Assembly (NCBI GenBank): GCA_023415635.1
Contig: JAEZJV010000068.1
Span: 129,900 to 193,899, forward strand
Origin: Bacillota bacterium
GTDB lineage: Bacteria > Bacillota > Clostridia > Lachnospirales > Lachnospiraceae
Reading direction: 5' to 3'
Length of the DNA: 64,000 nucleotides
Made by a program: the position numbers and the translations under genes. Below, piece by piece: positions 8,956 to 17,883 of the stretch (the stretch's first letter is position 1; each line of letters begins with the position of its first letter). The notes under the pieces are model-generated. The model did not search any database. It was not told the DNA's origin and saw only the letters and a list, made by a program, of their open reading frames with translations.

Positions 8956-10266
8956 TTAATGCAAATAACCCCACAAGACTTCCTGCCATTGGGATTGTGG
9001 CTCATAATCCTCTTCAGGGATTTCTCCTGCATCATATAGAATTCTTTTCTTTAACATTTGAAGCTCTGCCTCACCTAAATTTCGGAATACCTCATCATAA
9101 TCCCCTTCATAGAAGCATTCTGTAAGCAGCTCGATCAGATCGGTCGTACTGTGTACCTCTTCCAGAATAAGCCTAACCTTATCTGCTATTGCTTCCCTCT
9201 GTTCTATTCTTTCTATCAATTTCCTAAGCTTATAATCCTCCATGATTTCACCTTCCTCCAGAAACTCATATTCCTCCTGCCATGCATTACTGAACGAGAT
9301 GAAAAAATGACTCAGGGTATGAGTATTCAGATGATGGGAAAGCCGTTCTCCTAATTGGACAAGCCCCGGGGAGACATAAGCGGTAAACTCCTCTGAAAGC
9401 TCCAGCTCGACAGTCATAGCGGTAAAGGCCTGCTGTAGCTGTTCCATACGTTCTTCCTTTGATAGCTTTGACAGCTTTTCTTGTAACCATACAATTTCCT
9501 GTGCATGAATATCCAGAATTTTTATCTCCTTGTCAAGCAGTCTGCAGCCAAGCGCATTGATCAGAGTCAATTCAAACAGATTAATTAACATATGCCTTGC
9601 TTCCCGGTCAAAGGCCTTTAACAGCTGATTTATGTTCTTGGCAGTAAAATAGTTTAGAAAGTCGTTCTCAAGACACAGCCTGCTTAAATACTCCTCCATA
9701 TACTCAATTCCAAGTAAATCCGTAACGGTAATAAAGCAAGGATAATCGATATCTCCGCCAAGCTCATGTGCTCCGAATTCCGTATTATAATCCTGAAAGA
9801 ATTTTGGAATACCGTTTCTGATTGTATCCTGATATGCAATGTTATCAATGTTTAAAATCTTACTTGAAAGTCTATGGAACAATACTTTTGTAGAGGCTTT
9901 TCTCTGATCGACAGTCCTTTGTCCTAACCAAAATAAGTCAGCCAGCTTCTGCTCCTTTAGTACCGTCAATTGGTTTCCCACATCAGTTAAGGTCTTAAGA
10001 TAACTGCCCAGACTATAGGTTATAGACTGTAGTAGGGACTGTGCTGCCTCTACGGGAATTGAGCTGCTCTCGTCATTGGTGTACCGATTAGCCTCTTTCG
10101 TGAAAAGCTCCATAAGCTCTGTCTGAATTCGTTTAATTTCCTCTTCACTGAATTGTTTTTTTTTGCAGGCTTCCTGAAAGAAGGCTTGGAAATACTGCTC
10201 CTGATTTAAGGATGTAGGATCAATCCCAGCTTCTTTCGTCCCAATCCAAAAATTCTGTATAGTCAT
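8956..10266 (-). CDS. Uncharacterised protein (DUF6179-like)
   Basis: 436 aa, soluble, mostly helical, rich in Glu/Leu, no recognised catalytic motif. From memory, proteins of this size and setting in Lachnospiraceae are named DUF6179, next to a DUF6323 protein as here; I could not verify this. The start is taken at the ATG at 10266, about seven bases after AGGAGGG; an ATG two codons earlier is too close to that site. It overlaps the preceding gene by 47 bp, pointing to coupled translation. Confidence 0.75.
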   Translation of the reverse strand: MTIQNFWIGTKEAGIDPTSLNQEQYFQAFFQEACKKKQFSEEEIKRIQTELMELFTKEANRYTNDESSSIPVEAAQSLLQSITYSLGSYLKTLTDVGNQLTVLKEQKLADLFWLGQRTVDQRKASTKVLFHRLSSKILNIDNIAYQDTIRNGIPKFFQDYNTEFGAHELGGDIDYPCFITVTDLLGIEYMEEYLSRLCLENDFLNYFTAKNINQLLKAFDREARHMLINLFELTLINALGCRLLDKEIKILDIHAQEIVWLQEKLSKLSKEERMEQLQQAFTAMTVELELSEEFTAYVSPGLVQLGERLSHHLNTHTLSHFFISFSNAWQEEYEFLEEGEIMEDYKLRKLIERIEQREAIADKVRLILEEVHSTTDLIELLTECFYEGDYDEVFRNLGEAELQMLKKRILYDAGEIPEEDYEPQSQWQEVLWGYLH

Positions 10267-10729
10267 CCTCATACCCTCCTAAAAATTGATATTCCCTAGT
10301 GCCATAGCGTATATCCCTGCAGTAATTCTCAAGCATAGTGGATCTTAAGTATTCGACTGAACCCTGGCACACCTCCTCAAAATACTGCTTCATCATCAGT
10401 ATCAGCTCATCATCGGATCGTTCCTCCATTGCTTCTCCCTTAAAGTAATAAAAGCAATCCTGAAGATTTGTCAGAAGCTCCTCATACTCCTCCTGATTAA
10501 TATAAGCCGAGTCAGCAAACATGACGATCAGCTTAGGCAGTATGCTCGTGCCGAACTCAATCCTTCCATACCTATTAAGACTATCCCTCCGGTTTAACAT
10601 CAGCCTTTGTATTGCCTCCTCAGACAGCTGCAATCCGAATTTTGCCGTGTAGGAATTGCATTCCCTGATTTGTAACGCATTCTCTCGGTCTGACCATGTA
10701 ACCGGCAGCAGTAGGAACTGATTATCCAT
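10220..10729 (-). CDS. Uncharacterised protein (DUF6323-like)
   Basis: 169 aa, soluble, acidic C terminus, no known motif. It is first gene of a two-gene unit with the 436-aa protein below it, read from a near-consensus promoter at 10838-10866. The AAA/VWA operon lies immediately upstream in the same orientation, separated only by a terminator, so the two units may act together. The DUF6323 label is from memory and tentative. Confidence 0.7.
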   Translation of the reverse strand: MDNQFLLLPVTWSDRENALQIRECNSYTAKFGLQLSEEAIQRLMLNRRDSLNRYGRIEFGTSILPKLIVMFADSAYINQEEYEELLTNLQDCFYYFKGEAMEERSDDELILMMKQYFEEVCQGSVEYLRSTMLENYCRDIRYGTREYQFLGGYEDDYTEFLDWDERSWD

Positions 10730-10765
10730 AGTGAATCATCCTTTCAAAAATTTTTAAAAAATGGG

Positions 10766-10794
10766 TTGACATATCATAAATTATGTGCTATAGT
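10766..10794 (+). promoter_or_regulatory. Orphan plus-strand promoter, candidate sRNA start
   Basis: TTGACA (10766-10771), 17-bp spacer, TATAGT (10789-10794). It points right, where no plus-strand gene exists, and a strong terminator follows at 10881-10933. A transcript of about 130 nt would begin near 10801. Confidence 0.5.
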
Positions 10795-10837
10795 TATTAT
10801 GGAATATTATACATAATATATTATTAGCATAAATACC

Positions 10838-10866
10838 ATTATATCCTCGTTGACTTTTCTTGTCAA
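10838..10866 (-). promoter_or_regulatory. Consensus promoter of the DUF6323/DUF6179-like unit
   Basis: Minus strand TTGACA (10861-10866), 17-bp spacer, TATAAT (10838-10843): a perfect match to the sigma-A consensus. It gives a leader of about 100 nt before the start at 10729. The -35 box overlaps an inverted repeat TTGAC-N7-GTCAA (10850-10866). Confidence 0.7.
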
Positions 10867-10880
10867 TGTATTTTTTAATG

Positions 10881-10933
10881 AAAAAATGAGAGATAAAAAA
10901 TGCGTAAGCATTCTTTATCTCTCTCATTTTTTT
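10881..10933. terminator. Bidirectional intrinsic terminator
   Basis: Long hairpin: AAAAAATGAGAGATAAA pairs with TTTATCTCTCTCATTTTTT (2-nt bulge), with an inner AATGC/GCATT stem and GTAA loop. U tracts are present on both strands. It ends the AAA/VWA operon on the minus strand and possibly a small RNA on the plus strand. Confidence 0.85.
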
Positions 10934-10953
10934 CCGGTCCTTCTATACTCAGA

Positions 10954-11298
10954 TTATTCATATATCACCCTGTCATCTTCACTGTTCATGTTCAAGGTCA
11001 CATAATAGGATGTGAGGGCCGTGATTCGGATTACGATTTTGCCCTTCATTTTTTCTCTGTAAATTCCCTTCAATTTACGAAAAAGCTCATAAAAGCCCTC
11101 ATCCGTCTCCACCTCAGACTGATTAAAATCAATTCTAACCTGTGCCTCCAATTTATCCACCTTAGGTGTGGAGAGATCCCTGCTGCCTTTCCCATAGACC
11201 AGTTTTTTAAAGGGACTGTCAGAGATCAGCAGCTCTCTGGCGAAGGCTTTCTTCTCAAGGTATAGTTGGCCGCCGGTTATGGTGTATTGCAGGGTCAT
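10954..11298 (-). CDS. Small protein of the AAA/VWA operon, unknown function
   Basis: 114 aa, no recognised domain; the middle is charged and a basic stretch (REKMKGK) precedes a predicted beta-rich end. It begins 3 bp after the VWA-like gene and is last in the operon, just before the terminator. The tight spacing makes it a real gene and probably a partner of the ATPase/VWA pair. Function unknown. Confidence 0.75.
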   Translation of the reverse strand: MTLQYTITGGQLYLEKKAFARELLISDSPFKKLVYGKGSRDLSTPKVDKLEAQVRIDFNQSEVETDEGFYELFRKLKGIYREKMKGKIVIRITALTSYYVTLNMNSEDDRVIYE

Positions 11299-11301
11299 AT
11301 G

Positions 11302-12435
11302 TCAATCACCTCCAAAGCTCATGAAATATCCAAAATCAGCCGGCTTTCTCGCATTCTTCGTCAATACCCATAGAGTATTTTGATTGGCATTTTCAGGAGC
11401 TTCTCCATCTCCGTCAGTAAATATAATAACCAGCGGAATCTTCTGTCGGTCGGCCAGGTTAAAAACAGGACGAAAATCCGTACCTCCGCGCTTCATTCTT
11501 TTATTGATGACGGTAAAGGTATTTAAGGGGACCGGCTCGGTACATTCTGTATCAAACCTGGTTACCAGCATATTGGTTCCGGTTATTTTATTGATCTCAC
11601 GCAGCTCCAAATAGAACTCATTCACCTGTGAATCCGAGATCGAACCACTCTCATCAATTGCAATTAGTGCATCCACCCCAATGGAGCGCTTCGTTCCGGG
11701 TAATTCTTCATATCTTCTTGATTGACGCTTATATGATTTCCTGGTAATCATCCTTCCTCTTCCTGTCAGGAAACGCTTAAGGATTATTCTCCAATCCATC
11801 TGTATGTCCTGGTAGATTTCACCAATCCGTTCGTCCAAACCGGCATAAGCCTCTGCTTCCGATTGAGCCTCGGACAACGTCTGTGCCAGGTTGCTTTTTA
11901 ATGCTTTCATTTCCATATCGGAGGCAGTATCTTCGGAAAGCTTTTGCACCCTAAGGCAATCCTTTCCTTCAAAAATTAGGATATTATCACCTTCGATATA
12001 TATAAACCCCAGTAAATCCTCCATATTCGTTATCATCTCATAATAATATTCTGCATTCTTATTATTCTCCATCCGTAATCCGGCTTTCCTGTTTATCTTC
12101 TCCACAGTCACGGCGTCAGATTCCAAGTATCCTTCTTGCAGCATTTCATTGACGGCGATATCACAGGCTACCGACCAGAGTAGAATTTGCCTGTTCCCTC
12201 TCCGGTATTGATGCAAAAATATGACATGTAAGAGCTCATGCAGAACCACCCCAAGCTTATGCTGATTTGATAGTGTATCGAACCATTCAGGATTATAATA
12301 GATAACCAGTTCCGGGATTGTAGCCATGCGTATCGTCTCTATCTTAGCCGTAGCAACAGTTGAAACAGAGGCAGCTACAAATCCGTATAACGGCTGTATG
12401 GCGAGCAGCTTAATCATTACCTCCTGCATACTCAT
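11302..12435 (-). CDS. VWA-like protein with putative metallopeptidase domain (DUF2201)
   Basis: 377 aa. The N-terminal half contains HELLH (His66, Glu67, His70) in the DUF2201 metallopeptidase-like region. The C-terminal half is a von Willebrand A-like domain with a MIDAS-type DESGS segment near AIDESGSIS and a second acidic patch FTDGDG. Such proteins pair with MoxR ATPases, which are thought to act as chaperones loading or remodelling metal-dependent complexes. It starts 13 bp after the AAA gene. Peptidase activity is unproven for this family. Confidence 0.88.
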   Translation of the reverse strand: MSMQEVMIKLLAIQPLYGFVAASVSTVATAKIETIRMATIPELVIYYNPEWFDTLSNQHKLGVVLHELLHVIFLHQYRRGNRQILLWSVACDIAVNEMLQEGYLESDAVTVEKINRKAGLRMENNKNAEYYYEMITNMEDLLGFIYIEGDNILIFEGKDCLRVQKLSEDTASDMEMKALKSNLAQTLSEAQSEAEAYAGLDERIGEIYQDIQMDWRIILKRFLTGRGRMITRKSYKRQSRRYEELPGTKRSIGVDALIAIDESGSISDSQVNEFYLELREINKITGTNMLVTRFDTECTEPVPLNTFTVINKRMKRGGTDFRPVFNLADRQKIPLVIIFTDGDGEAPENANQNTLWVLTKNARKPADFGYFMSFGGD

Positions 12436-12448
12436 GGTAATACCCCCT

Positions 12449-13528
12449 CTATTCCTGTATCATAGCATCGACGATTATTTCACTGATCTTCTCCAACTGT
12501 TTTGATTGACCAAGAAAAGCATCCGCATCCTCCGGTCTACGTATATAAAGATATTTACAGAACATCACCCGGAGCTCGCTCGGCAGGTCCTCCAGAAATA
12601 AATCAAGGTTTTTCATATGCATTTCGCTTGATGTAAGCTCACCTATCAGCTTTTTAATGATATAATTGAGTATTTCTATATACTTATGGTCAATTAGGCT
12701 TATTATATTCTCTCTTTCCGATAAATAATCCTTTAATAGCTGCTTAACCGGAGGTATTCTGATATCCTTATTTCTCAGAAAACCGTAAAAGGATGCTGCC
12801 GCCTGATTCCCTACAATGCCGGCTACCAGCTCCCTCATTAGTTTATCCTCCAGTCTGCAATGGTTCATTAATTCCTGTACCTTCGTCCACCCTCTTGGTG
12901 TCGGATATTTAGAGAGCGCTGTAGAATCAGCCGCCTTCTTGACGACCAGCAGCATATCCGGACATGCCTGCAGAAAAGCAAGTACCTCGTCATTCGGGTC
13001 ATTCTTCAGAGAATAATCGATATAATCCTCAATATCAGCGGTAACCTCAATCGAAACAAAACGATCCAGCATTGCATCATCCAGAGAATTTACCAAATAA
13101 TTCATTGTATCCGGATTCATGGTTACCCCTATGGTCCAGCCCGGTGCAAGTGCATGCCCATTGATCCTCTTTTCTAAAAGCAGCGGATATAGTACGGACA
13201 CAGTATCACTTGGTACTCTATTGATCTCCTCTAGTACCAGAATTCCTTTATCCGGATATAAGCCCATCTCCACAGCCTGAATTGTAGGCAGGAATTGCGG
13301 TGCCAGATAAATTGTCACCTTATGTTCACGGTCCTTATCAGGTAAACCCATAAAATCAGGTCCTTCCAGAGCCGCTGCATATAAATTGATATAGCCTATG
13401 CCAAGCTCCTGGGCGCATTGGCTGTAAGCAGAAGTTTTTCCGATTCCTCTTTCACTGATCAAAGCTGTTACACTTTTCGTATTCAGGTATAATTCCTTAA
13501 TACATTCCTTTGCCTCACTAATTCTCAT
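12449..13528 (-). CDS. MoxR-family AAA+ ATPase
   Basis: 359 aa AAA+ ATPase. Walker A is SERGIGKTS (MoxR form, with Ser in place of the first Gly), Walker B is LVLEEINR, and the LDDAMLDRF segment carries the arginine-finger region. MoxR ATPases act with VWA proteins, and one follows directly. The ATG at 13528 is chosen because AGGGGG lies just upstream; the in-frame GTG at 13555 adds only nine low-complexity residues. It heads the three-gene operon 13528 to 10954. Confidence 0.9.
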   Translation of the reverse strand: MRISEAKECIKELYLNTKSVTALISERGIGKTSAYSQCAQELGIGYINLYAAALEGPDFMGLPDKDREHKVTIYLAPQFLPTIQAVEMGLYPDKGILVLEEINRVPSDTVSVLYPLLLEKRINGHALAPGWTIGVTMNPDTMNYLVNSLDDAMLDRFVSIEVTADIEDYIDYSLKNDPNDEVLAFLQACPDMLLVVKKAADSTALSKYPTPRGWTKVQELMNHCRLEDKLMRELVAGIVGNQAAASFYGFLRNKDIRIPPVKQLLKDYLSERENIISLIDHKYIEILNYIIKKLIGELTSSEMHMKNLDLFLEDLPSELRVMFCKYLYIRRPEDADAFLGQSKQLEKISEIIVDAMIQE

Positions 13529-13753
13529 AATTCCCCCTATTCCCCCTATTTCCACTTTTGTTATATCCTAACACTTTGTTAATTTCTAGTCAATTCCTAT
13601 TTTATGGTAGAGATTTTTTAATAAAATAAAAGATATTTCAACACAATTTATGAAATTTTAGGCCTAATTCTTTAAAGATATTGTTTTTTATCCCATTTAT
13701 GATAAAATGGAAATGATATTTGACATTGTCTGACAAAAGATCGGGGGACGATT

Positions 13754-14872
13754 ATGACTGCATATTTATATGTGGAGCTTAATGTATTTGCGCAGGTTAT
13801 TATTGTTTTAATCTATATGAATATCAGACATAAAAATGTTAAATACTTAACAGATTTATATATTTATAAAGCTTTACTTATTACGAACTTCTTAGTGCTT
13901 TTTTTTGATTCCTTGACCTGGATACTGGATGGTGAAACAGATTCTCTTTTAGCATTAATCTTTTCCCTGTCCTTTTTCTGCTACTATCTATTACATCCTG
14001 TCATCTGTTTACTATGGATCTTATATGTAGATTTCGAGGTAAATCATGATAGCACTAGAACAATTAAGATCCTTATCCCCTTAATGCTTCCCACCCTTAT
14101 CAGCACCGTTTTCTGCATACTTAGCCTCTTTGGCAATTTCTACTATTACATAGATGATAACGGCTTCTATCACAGGGGAAAATACTTTTTAATCCTTCCC
14201 TTGATTTGCTTATCCTATATAGCTTATAGCTTCTGTTATGTTATTATTAATCGTAAAAAAGTGTATAAGCCTTACCTAAAGTCCATCATCTGCTTTGCTG
14301 TGCCACCCTGTATCGGTGCATTATTTCAGATCCCATTCTATGGTCTTTCTCTCATCTGGATCGGAATGACCATATCGATATTATTTATCTTTGTCAGCAT
14401 ACAAAACGAGCAGATAAATCTGGATTATTTAACCGGCCTTTTTAACCGGCGTCAGTTGGATTTTTATATGCATCGGCTTTTTAGAAATAAAAAGCTTTTA
14501 ATTGCCGGGATTATGCTTGATATTAATTCCTTCAAGTGGATCAATGACCATTACGGACACCCCACCGGAGATGAAGCATTGAAGCATACCTCTCAGATAC
14601 TCAAAAAAACCTTTGGCAACAGCGGCTTCAAATCCCGCTACGGCGGAGATGAGTTTGTCATCCTTCTGGAAGTAAAGGAGCGCTATGAGTTAGAGGAGGC
14701 GATTGATCGGCTGCAAAAAAACCTTAAGGAATTCAATGACTCCGGGGCATTCCCCTGTAAAATCAAATTCAGTATCGGTGCCGATATCTATGATCCCACC
14801 ACCAAACAGAGCGAACAGGCTTTTATCCATCATATCGATGCCCTGATGTATAAGGATAAAAATAAGAAATAA
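13754..14872 (+). CDS. Membrane-bound diguanylate cyclase
   Basis: 372 aa. Residues 1-215 hold about six or seven membrane helices with little recognised sensor homology. Residues 222-372 are a GGDEF domain with DYLTGLFNRR at the start and an intact GGDEF at 297-301, so it should make c-di-GMP from GTP. No EAL or HD-GYP domain is attached. The start has GGGGGA seven bases upstream. It is monocistronic and divergent from the MoxR operon. Confidence 0.93.
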   Translation: MTAYLYVELNVFAQVIIVLIYMNIRHKNVKYLTDLYIYKALLITNFLVLFFDSLTWILDGETDSLLALIFSLSFFCYYLLHPVICLLWILYVDFEVNHDSTRTIKILIPLMLPTLISTVFCILSLFGNFYYYIDDNGFYHRGKYFLILPLICLSYIAYSFCYVIINRKKVYKPYLKSIICFAVPPCIGALFQIPFYGLSLIWIGMTISILFIFVSIQNEQINLDYLTGLFNRRQLDFYMHRLFRNKKLLIAGIMLDINSFKWINDHYGHPTGDEALKHTSQILKKTFGNSGFKSRYGGDEFVILLEVKERYELEEAIDRLQKNLKEFNDSGAFPCKIKFSIGADIYDPTTKQSEQAFIHHIDALMYKDKNKK

Positions 14873-14905
14873 CGCTGTCATAGTCTTATTCTAATTGTCT
14901 TTCTT

Positions 14906-16348
14906 CTAGCACTCCTTTATCAGTTTTATATAGAATTCTACGGTTTTCAGTAAAGTATCGATTTTAATCCTTTCATTGTGTCCATGGATCATTGCACGGT
15001 CTTCCTTGGTCAATTCCATTGCGGAGAAGCGATACACCCTATCGCTAATTCTGCAATAATGCCTGGAATCACTGCAGGCCATCATCAGATACGGTGATAT
15101 AATTACCTCCGGCCAGGTATTATGAATGACACGGCTCAGCTTATGCCATGCTTCACAATCTGTATCAGAACTGATGGAGGGGTTCCACCCATCAATCATA
15201 TTCATTTTTATCCTATCATTATGAATGGTTTTTCTTAAATACTCCAATGCCGATTCTGTCGTATCCTCTCCCAGAAGACGGAGGTTTGCACCGATCCTGA
15301 CCTTAGTCGGTAATACGTTGAAGGCTTTACTGCCCTCCAGCATCGTAAAGGCACAGGTAGTTCTCACCATTGCATTCAACTCTCCACCGGATCTCCGGCA
15401 GATAAGATCCAGTAACGGGCTAAAACACCATAAATTAGCAAATAATACCTTATATCCAAATGCTGAATGCCTTCCAATGGTATCAAACATTTCACGCACA
15501 GGCTTTGTTAGCTGATAACGAAATGGATTTCTCTCAATTACCCGGATCATCTTTGACAGCTCTCCCACAATTGTACGGGCAGGAGGGGTAGAGGCATGTC
15601 CCCCTTGGCTCTCTAGGGATATTTCTACATTTAGTCCACCCTTTTCTCCGATACCGATCAATGCACAGGCTTCTGAAACCCCTGGAAACACATGATCTAT
15701 GATAGCCCCGCCTTCATCCAGCACCATACCGGGCTTGATATTTCTCTTCTCCAGTTCCTTCACCATGGTCGGACAAGTATCTCCGTTAATCTCTTCATCT
15801 CCTGAAAAGGCCAGATACATATCATGCTTTGGCACAAATCCCTCAAGGAGGAGCTGCTCTGCAGCCTCCATAATACCGCACAGAGTCCCCTTCGTATCCA
15901 AGGTCCCTCTGCCCCATATGGTATCCCCCTCAATCAGCCCTGAAAAGGGTGGTTTTATCCAGGCTTCCTCCTCGACAGGCACAACATCATAATGAGCCAT
16001 AAGTACTACAGGATCTTGTTCTGTTTCACCTTTAATATGGTATAGTATTCCGGTTTTTCCGATCAATTCTCTGGTACTATATTGATGAACCTGAGGGAAA
16101 CGTTCTATCAGAAGCTGTTTGAATTTATCAAATTCCTCCTGTTCCATACCGTATCCATCCAGGCTCGATATGGTTTTACATCTGATCATATCCGCCATAT
16201 CTGTAACTATCCTGTCTCTGTTTAAGGTAATCGGTTCACTTGCCGCCGTAACCTGTACAGGCGGTTTAAAGCACGCTGCTCTAAAGAGAATTATAATGAC
16301 ACATCCGATCACAGCCGCTGCAATAATCCATCCTATAATCCATCCCAT
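14906..16348 (-). CDS. M20-family metallopeptidase, membrane-anchored
   Basis: 480 aa, most like the CPS1/PM20D1 branch of M20 di-zinc peptidases. An N-terminal membrane anchor (about residues 3-24) comes before the catalytic domain. Zinc and catalytic motifs are MAHYDVVPV, GRGTLDTKG and FSGDEEINGD, with a late His in MIHGHNER. It probably cleaves small peptides or N-acyl amino acids. Two membrane proteins (one DUF5058) sit directly upstream in the same direction (86-bp gap), which suggests import of the product or substrate. Confidence 0.9.
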   Translation of the reverse strand: MGWIIGWIIAAAVIGCVIIILFRAACFKPPVQVTAASEPITLNRDRIVTDMADMIRCKTISSLDGYGMEQEEFDKFKQLLIERFPQVHQYSTRELIGKTGILYHIKGETEQDPVVLMAHYDVVPVEEEAWIKPPFSGLIEGDTIWGRGTLDTKGTLCGIMEAAEQLLLEGFVPKHDMYLAFSGDEEINGDTCPTMVKELEKRNIKPGMVLDEGGAIIDHVFPGVSEACALIGIGEKGGLNVEISLESQGGHASTPPARTIVGELSKMIRVIERNPFRYQLTKPVREMFDTIGRHSAFGYKVLFANLWCFSPLLDLICRRSGGELNAMVRTTCAFTMLEGSKAFNVLPTKVRIGANLRLLGEDTTESALEYLRKTIHNDRIKMNMIDGWNPSISSDTDCEAWHKLSRVIHNTWPEVIISPYLMMACSDSRHYCRISDRVYRFSAMELTKEDRAMIHGHNERIKIDTLLKTVEFYIKLIKEC

Positions 16349-16434
16349 ATTCTTCCTCCTGTTTTCTATTATATCAATATATTGAAACTTACCCTTCCCT
16401 AACCTTCAAAGTCAAAGCAAATTCAGACACACAG

Positions 16435-17097
16435 CTATAGCATATTCTTTTTATACAAAACCCTAGCCATAGCAATAGAGAGGATAGCTCCTACCGGAAC
16501 CAGAATTCCCACCTTGCCTGACAGGGAGGGTACGCACAAAAAAAGCACGATCATAAACAGCAGGGGAGCCATGGATATTTTCCAGTTCTTACTTACATAG
16601 ACCACAGCCAAGCCGCCGAACAAAGCAGGCAGGATATTGTCAAAGGCAGGCTTTAGTACAGGAGAATTGATGATAGGAGCAAGCTGAGCCAATAGCAAAA
16701 CTCCGACCGCAATAATCACTGTCGTGACAATAGCAGAGGTTGCAACTGCAATTGTCGATACGATTTCGCCCTCCTCTGTACCAGGCTTCACCTTCGCATT
16801 CTCCATGGCGTTTAATGCACTGGGAACCTTTAGGTTCGTCAGGTTACCTGTGACAAAGGCAAGAAAGGTACCGCCGGTACCGAGCATTGGAGTAAATGTG
16901 ATAACCTCGATGGCACCGACAGTCCAATAAATCGGCGCTACTCCGATCAGTCCGGCCAAAATCGGCTCTATTCCGGGCCATGCATTGTAATATATTGAAA
17001 TAGAAATCGGAATTGCCAAGAGTAATACAATTGCTGTCCAGATCCAGAGTTGCCCGTAACGATATGTATTTTCAACAAATGACTTCGTCGTTTTCAT
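16435..17097 (-). CDS. Polytopic membrane protein paired with DUF5058 protein
   Basis: 220 aa with about five or six hydrophobic segments (18-38, 48-68, 115-138, 150-165, 175-215). No family is recognised with confidence. It starts 14 bp after the DUF5058 gene, so both are likely subunits of one complex, perhaps a transporter working with the M20 peptidase downstream. That role is inferred from context only. Confidence 0.75.
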   Translation of the reverse strand: MKTTKSFVENTYRYGQLWIWTAIVLLLAIPISISIYYNAWPGIEPILAGLIGVAPIYWTVGAIEVITFTPMLGTGGTFLAFVTGNLTNLKVPSALNAMENAKVKPGTEEGEIVSTIAVATSAIVTTVIIAVGVLLLAQLAPIINSPVLKPAFDNILPALFGGLAVVYVSKNWKISMAPLLFMIVLFLCVPSLSGKVGILVPVGAILSIAMARVLYKKNML

Positions 17098-17111
17098 TCT
17101 CTTTTACCTCC

Positions 17112-17834
17112 TTAACCTAAAATCGGTGTAATCACCGCTGCAAATGCCATAGCACCTAGCATACTGATAGGGAGTGCATAATTCTGCAACCAGTTTTGAT
17201 TGAATTTTTTCACCAATAGACCACAAACTGCCATGAGCAGTGCAGAAAACAGAAGTACAAACAGAGGGATCCAACCGGTAAGCCCTGTCCTGATATCTGC
17301 AAAAGCCATTCCTAAGAAAGCGGATATCATACCCAGAAACAACGCTGTAACAAATAAATCACCCCACTTGCTGTCCTTCGCTTTAATCGAGAGCAGGCCT
17401 CTTTGAATCCTCTTACTGAAGAGGGATACATAAATCAGACTCGGCATGATACCCAATGTCATGACCCAAGCAATCGCTGAATAGGCCTTCGGGTCCATCA
17501 GTGTGTCGGCAAGAGATACCTTCAGGGCCTGTGCTGTAATAGTTGCAGCCGGCAGTTCATAGGTAATTGCACCGATGACGCTGAGCCTGATCCATGGAAG
17601 AGGCAGCCCCAAAAACTTTGATAGGGTGATGACTCCCAGTAGTATGGATACCGCAGGAGCAATTGTAAAAATCGCTGTGGAAAGAATTATTTTTTTAACC
17701 TGTCCCATATCCATGCCAATCTCCTTAGCTCTTATGCATGCGCGTACCAAAAAAAATAAGGATTGAACAATGACGAACAGGATTACGATGACGGCTGCGA
17801 TATATAGGAAGCCGCTGTTGGGGTTAAAGTTCAT
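17112..17834 (-). CDS. DUF5058 family membrane protein
   Basis: 240 aa with six or seven predicted membrane helices and an asparagine-rich N terminus (NFNPNSGF), matching my recollection of DUF5058 proteins. It is first of the group DUF5058 / 220-aa membrane protein / M20 peptidase. The repeated pairing suggests a two-subunit importer of amino acids or peptides, but no transport motif is visible. Moderately sure of the family, unsure of function. Confidence 0.8.
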   Translation of the reverse strand: MNFNPNSGFLYIAAVIVILFVIVQSLFFLVRACIRAKEIGMDMGQVKKIILSTAIFTIAPAVSILLGVITLSKFLGLPLPWIRLSVIGAITYELPAATITAQALKVSLADTLMDPKAYSAIAWVMTLGIMPSLIYVSLFSKRIQRGLLSIKAKDSKWGDLFVTALFLGMISAFLGMAFADIRTGLTGWIPLFVLLFSALLMAVCGLLVKKFNQNWLQNYALPISMLGAMAFAAVITPILG

Positions 17835-17860
17835 AGTATGTACTCCTTTTTGTTTTTATT

Positions 17861-17883
17861 TTAGTGAGGCTTGACCTCACTAA
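17861..17883. other. Perfect 9-bp hairpin at the end of the EamA gene
   Basis: TTAGTGAGG (17861-17869) and CCTCACTAA (17875-17883) around the loop CTTGA. It overlaps the stop codon of the minus-strand transporter gene. No U tract follows on either strand, so it is not a standard terminator; it could slow 3' decay or modulate read-through to the DUF5058 gene. Confidence 0.4.

Larger units (their letters stand above)
10801..10933 (+). ncRNA. Candidate small RNA
   Basis: Predicted from an orphan promoter (10766-10794) and a large hairpin ending in seven Ts at 10927-10933. The interval has no reading frame with a ribosome binding site. Its first ~30 nt would be antisense to the leader of the minus-strand unit starting near 10831. 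The hairpin is also needed as terminator for the minus-strand operon to the right, so it is not independent evidence. Confidence 0.3.
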
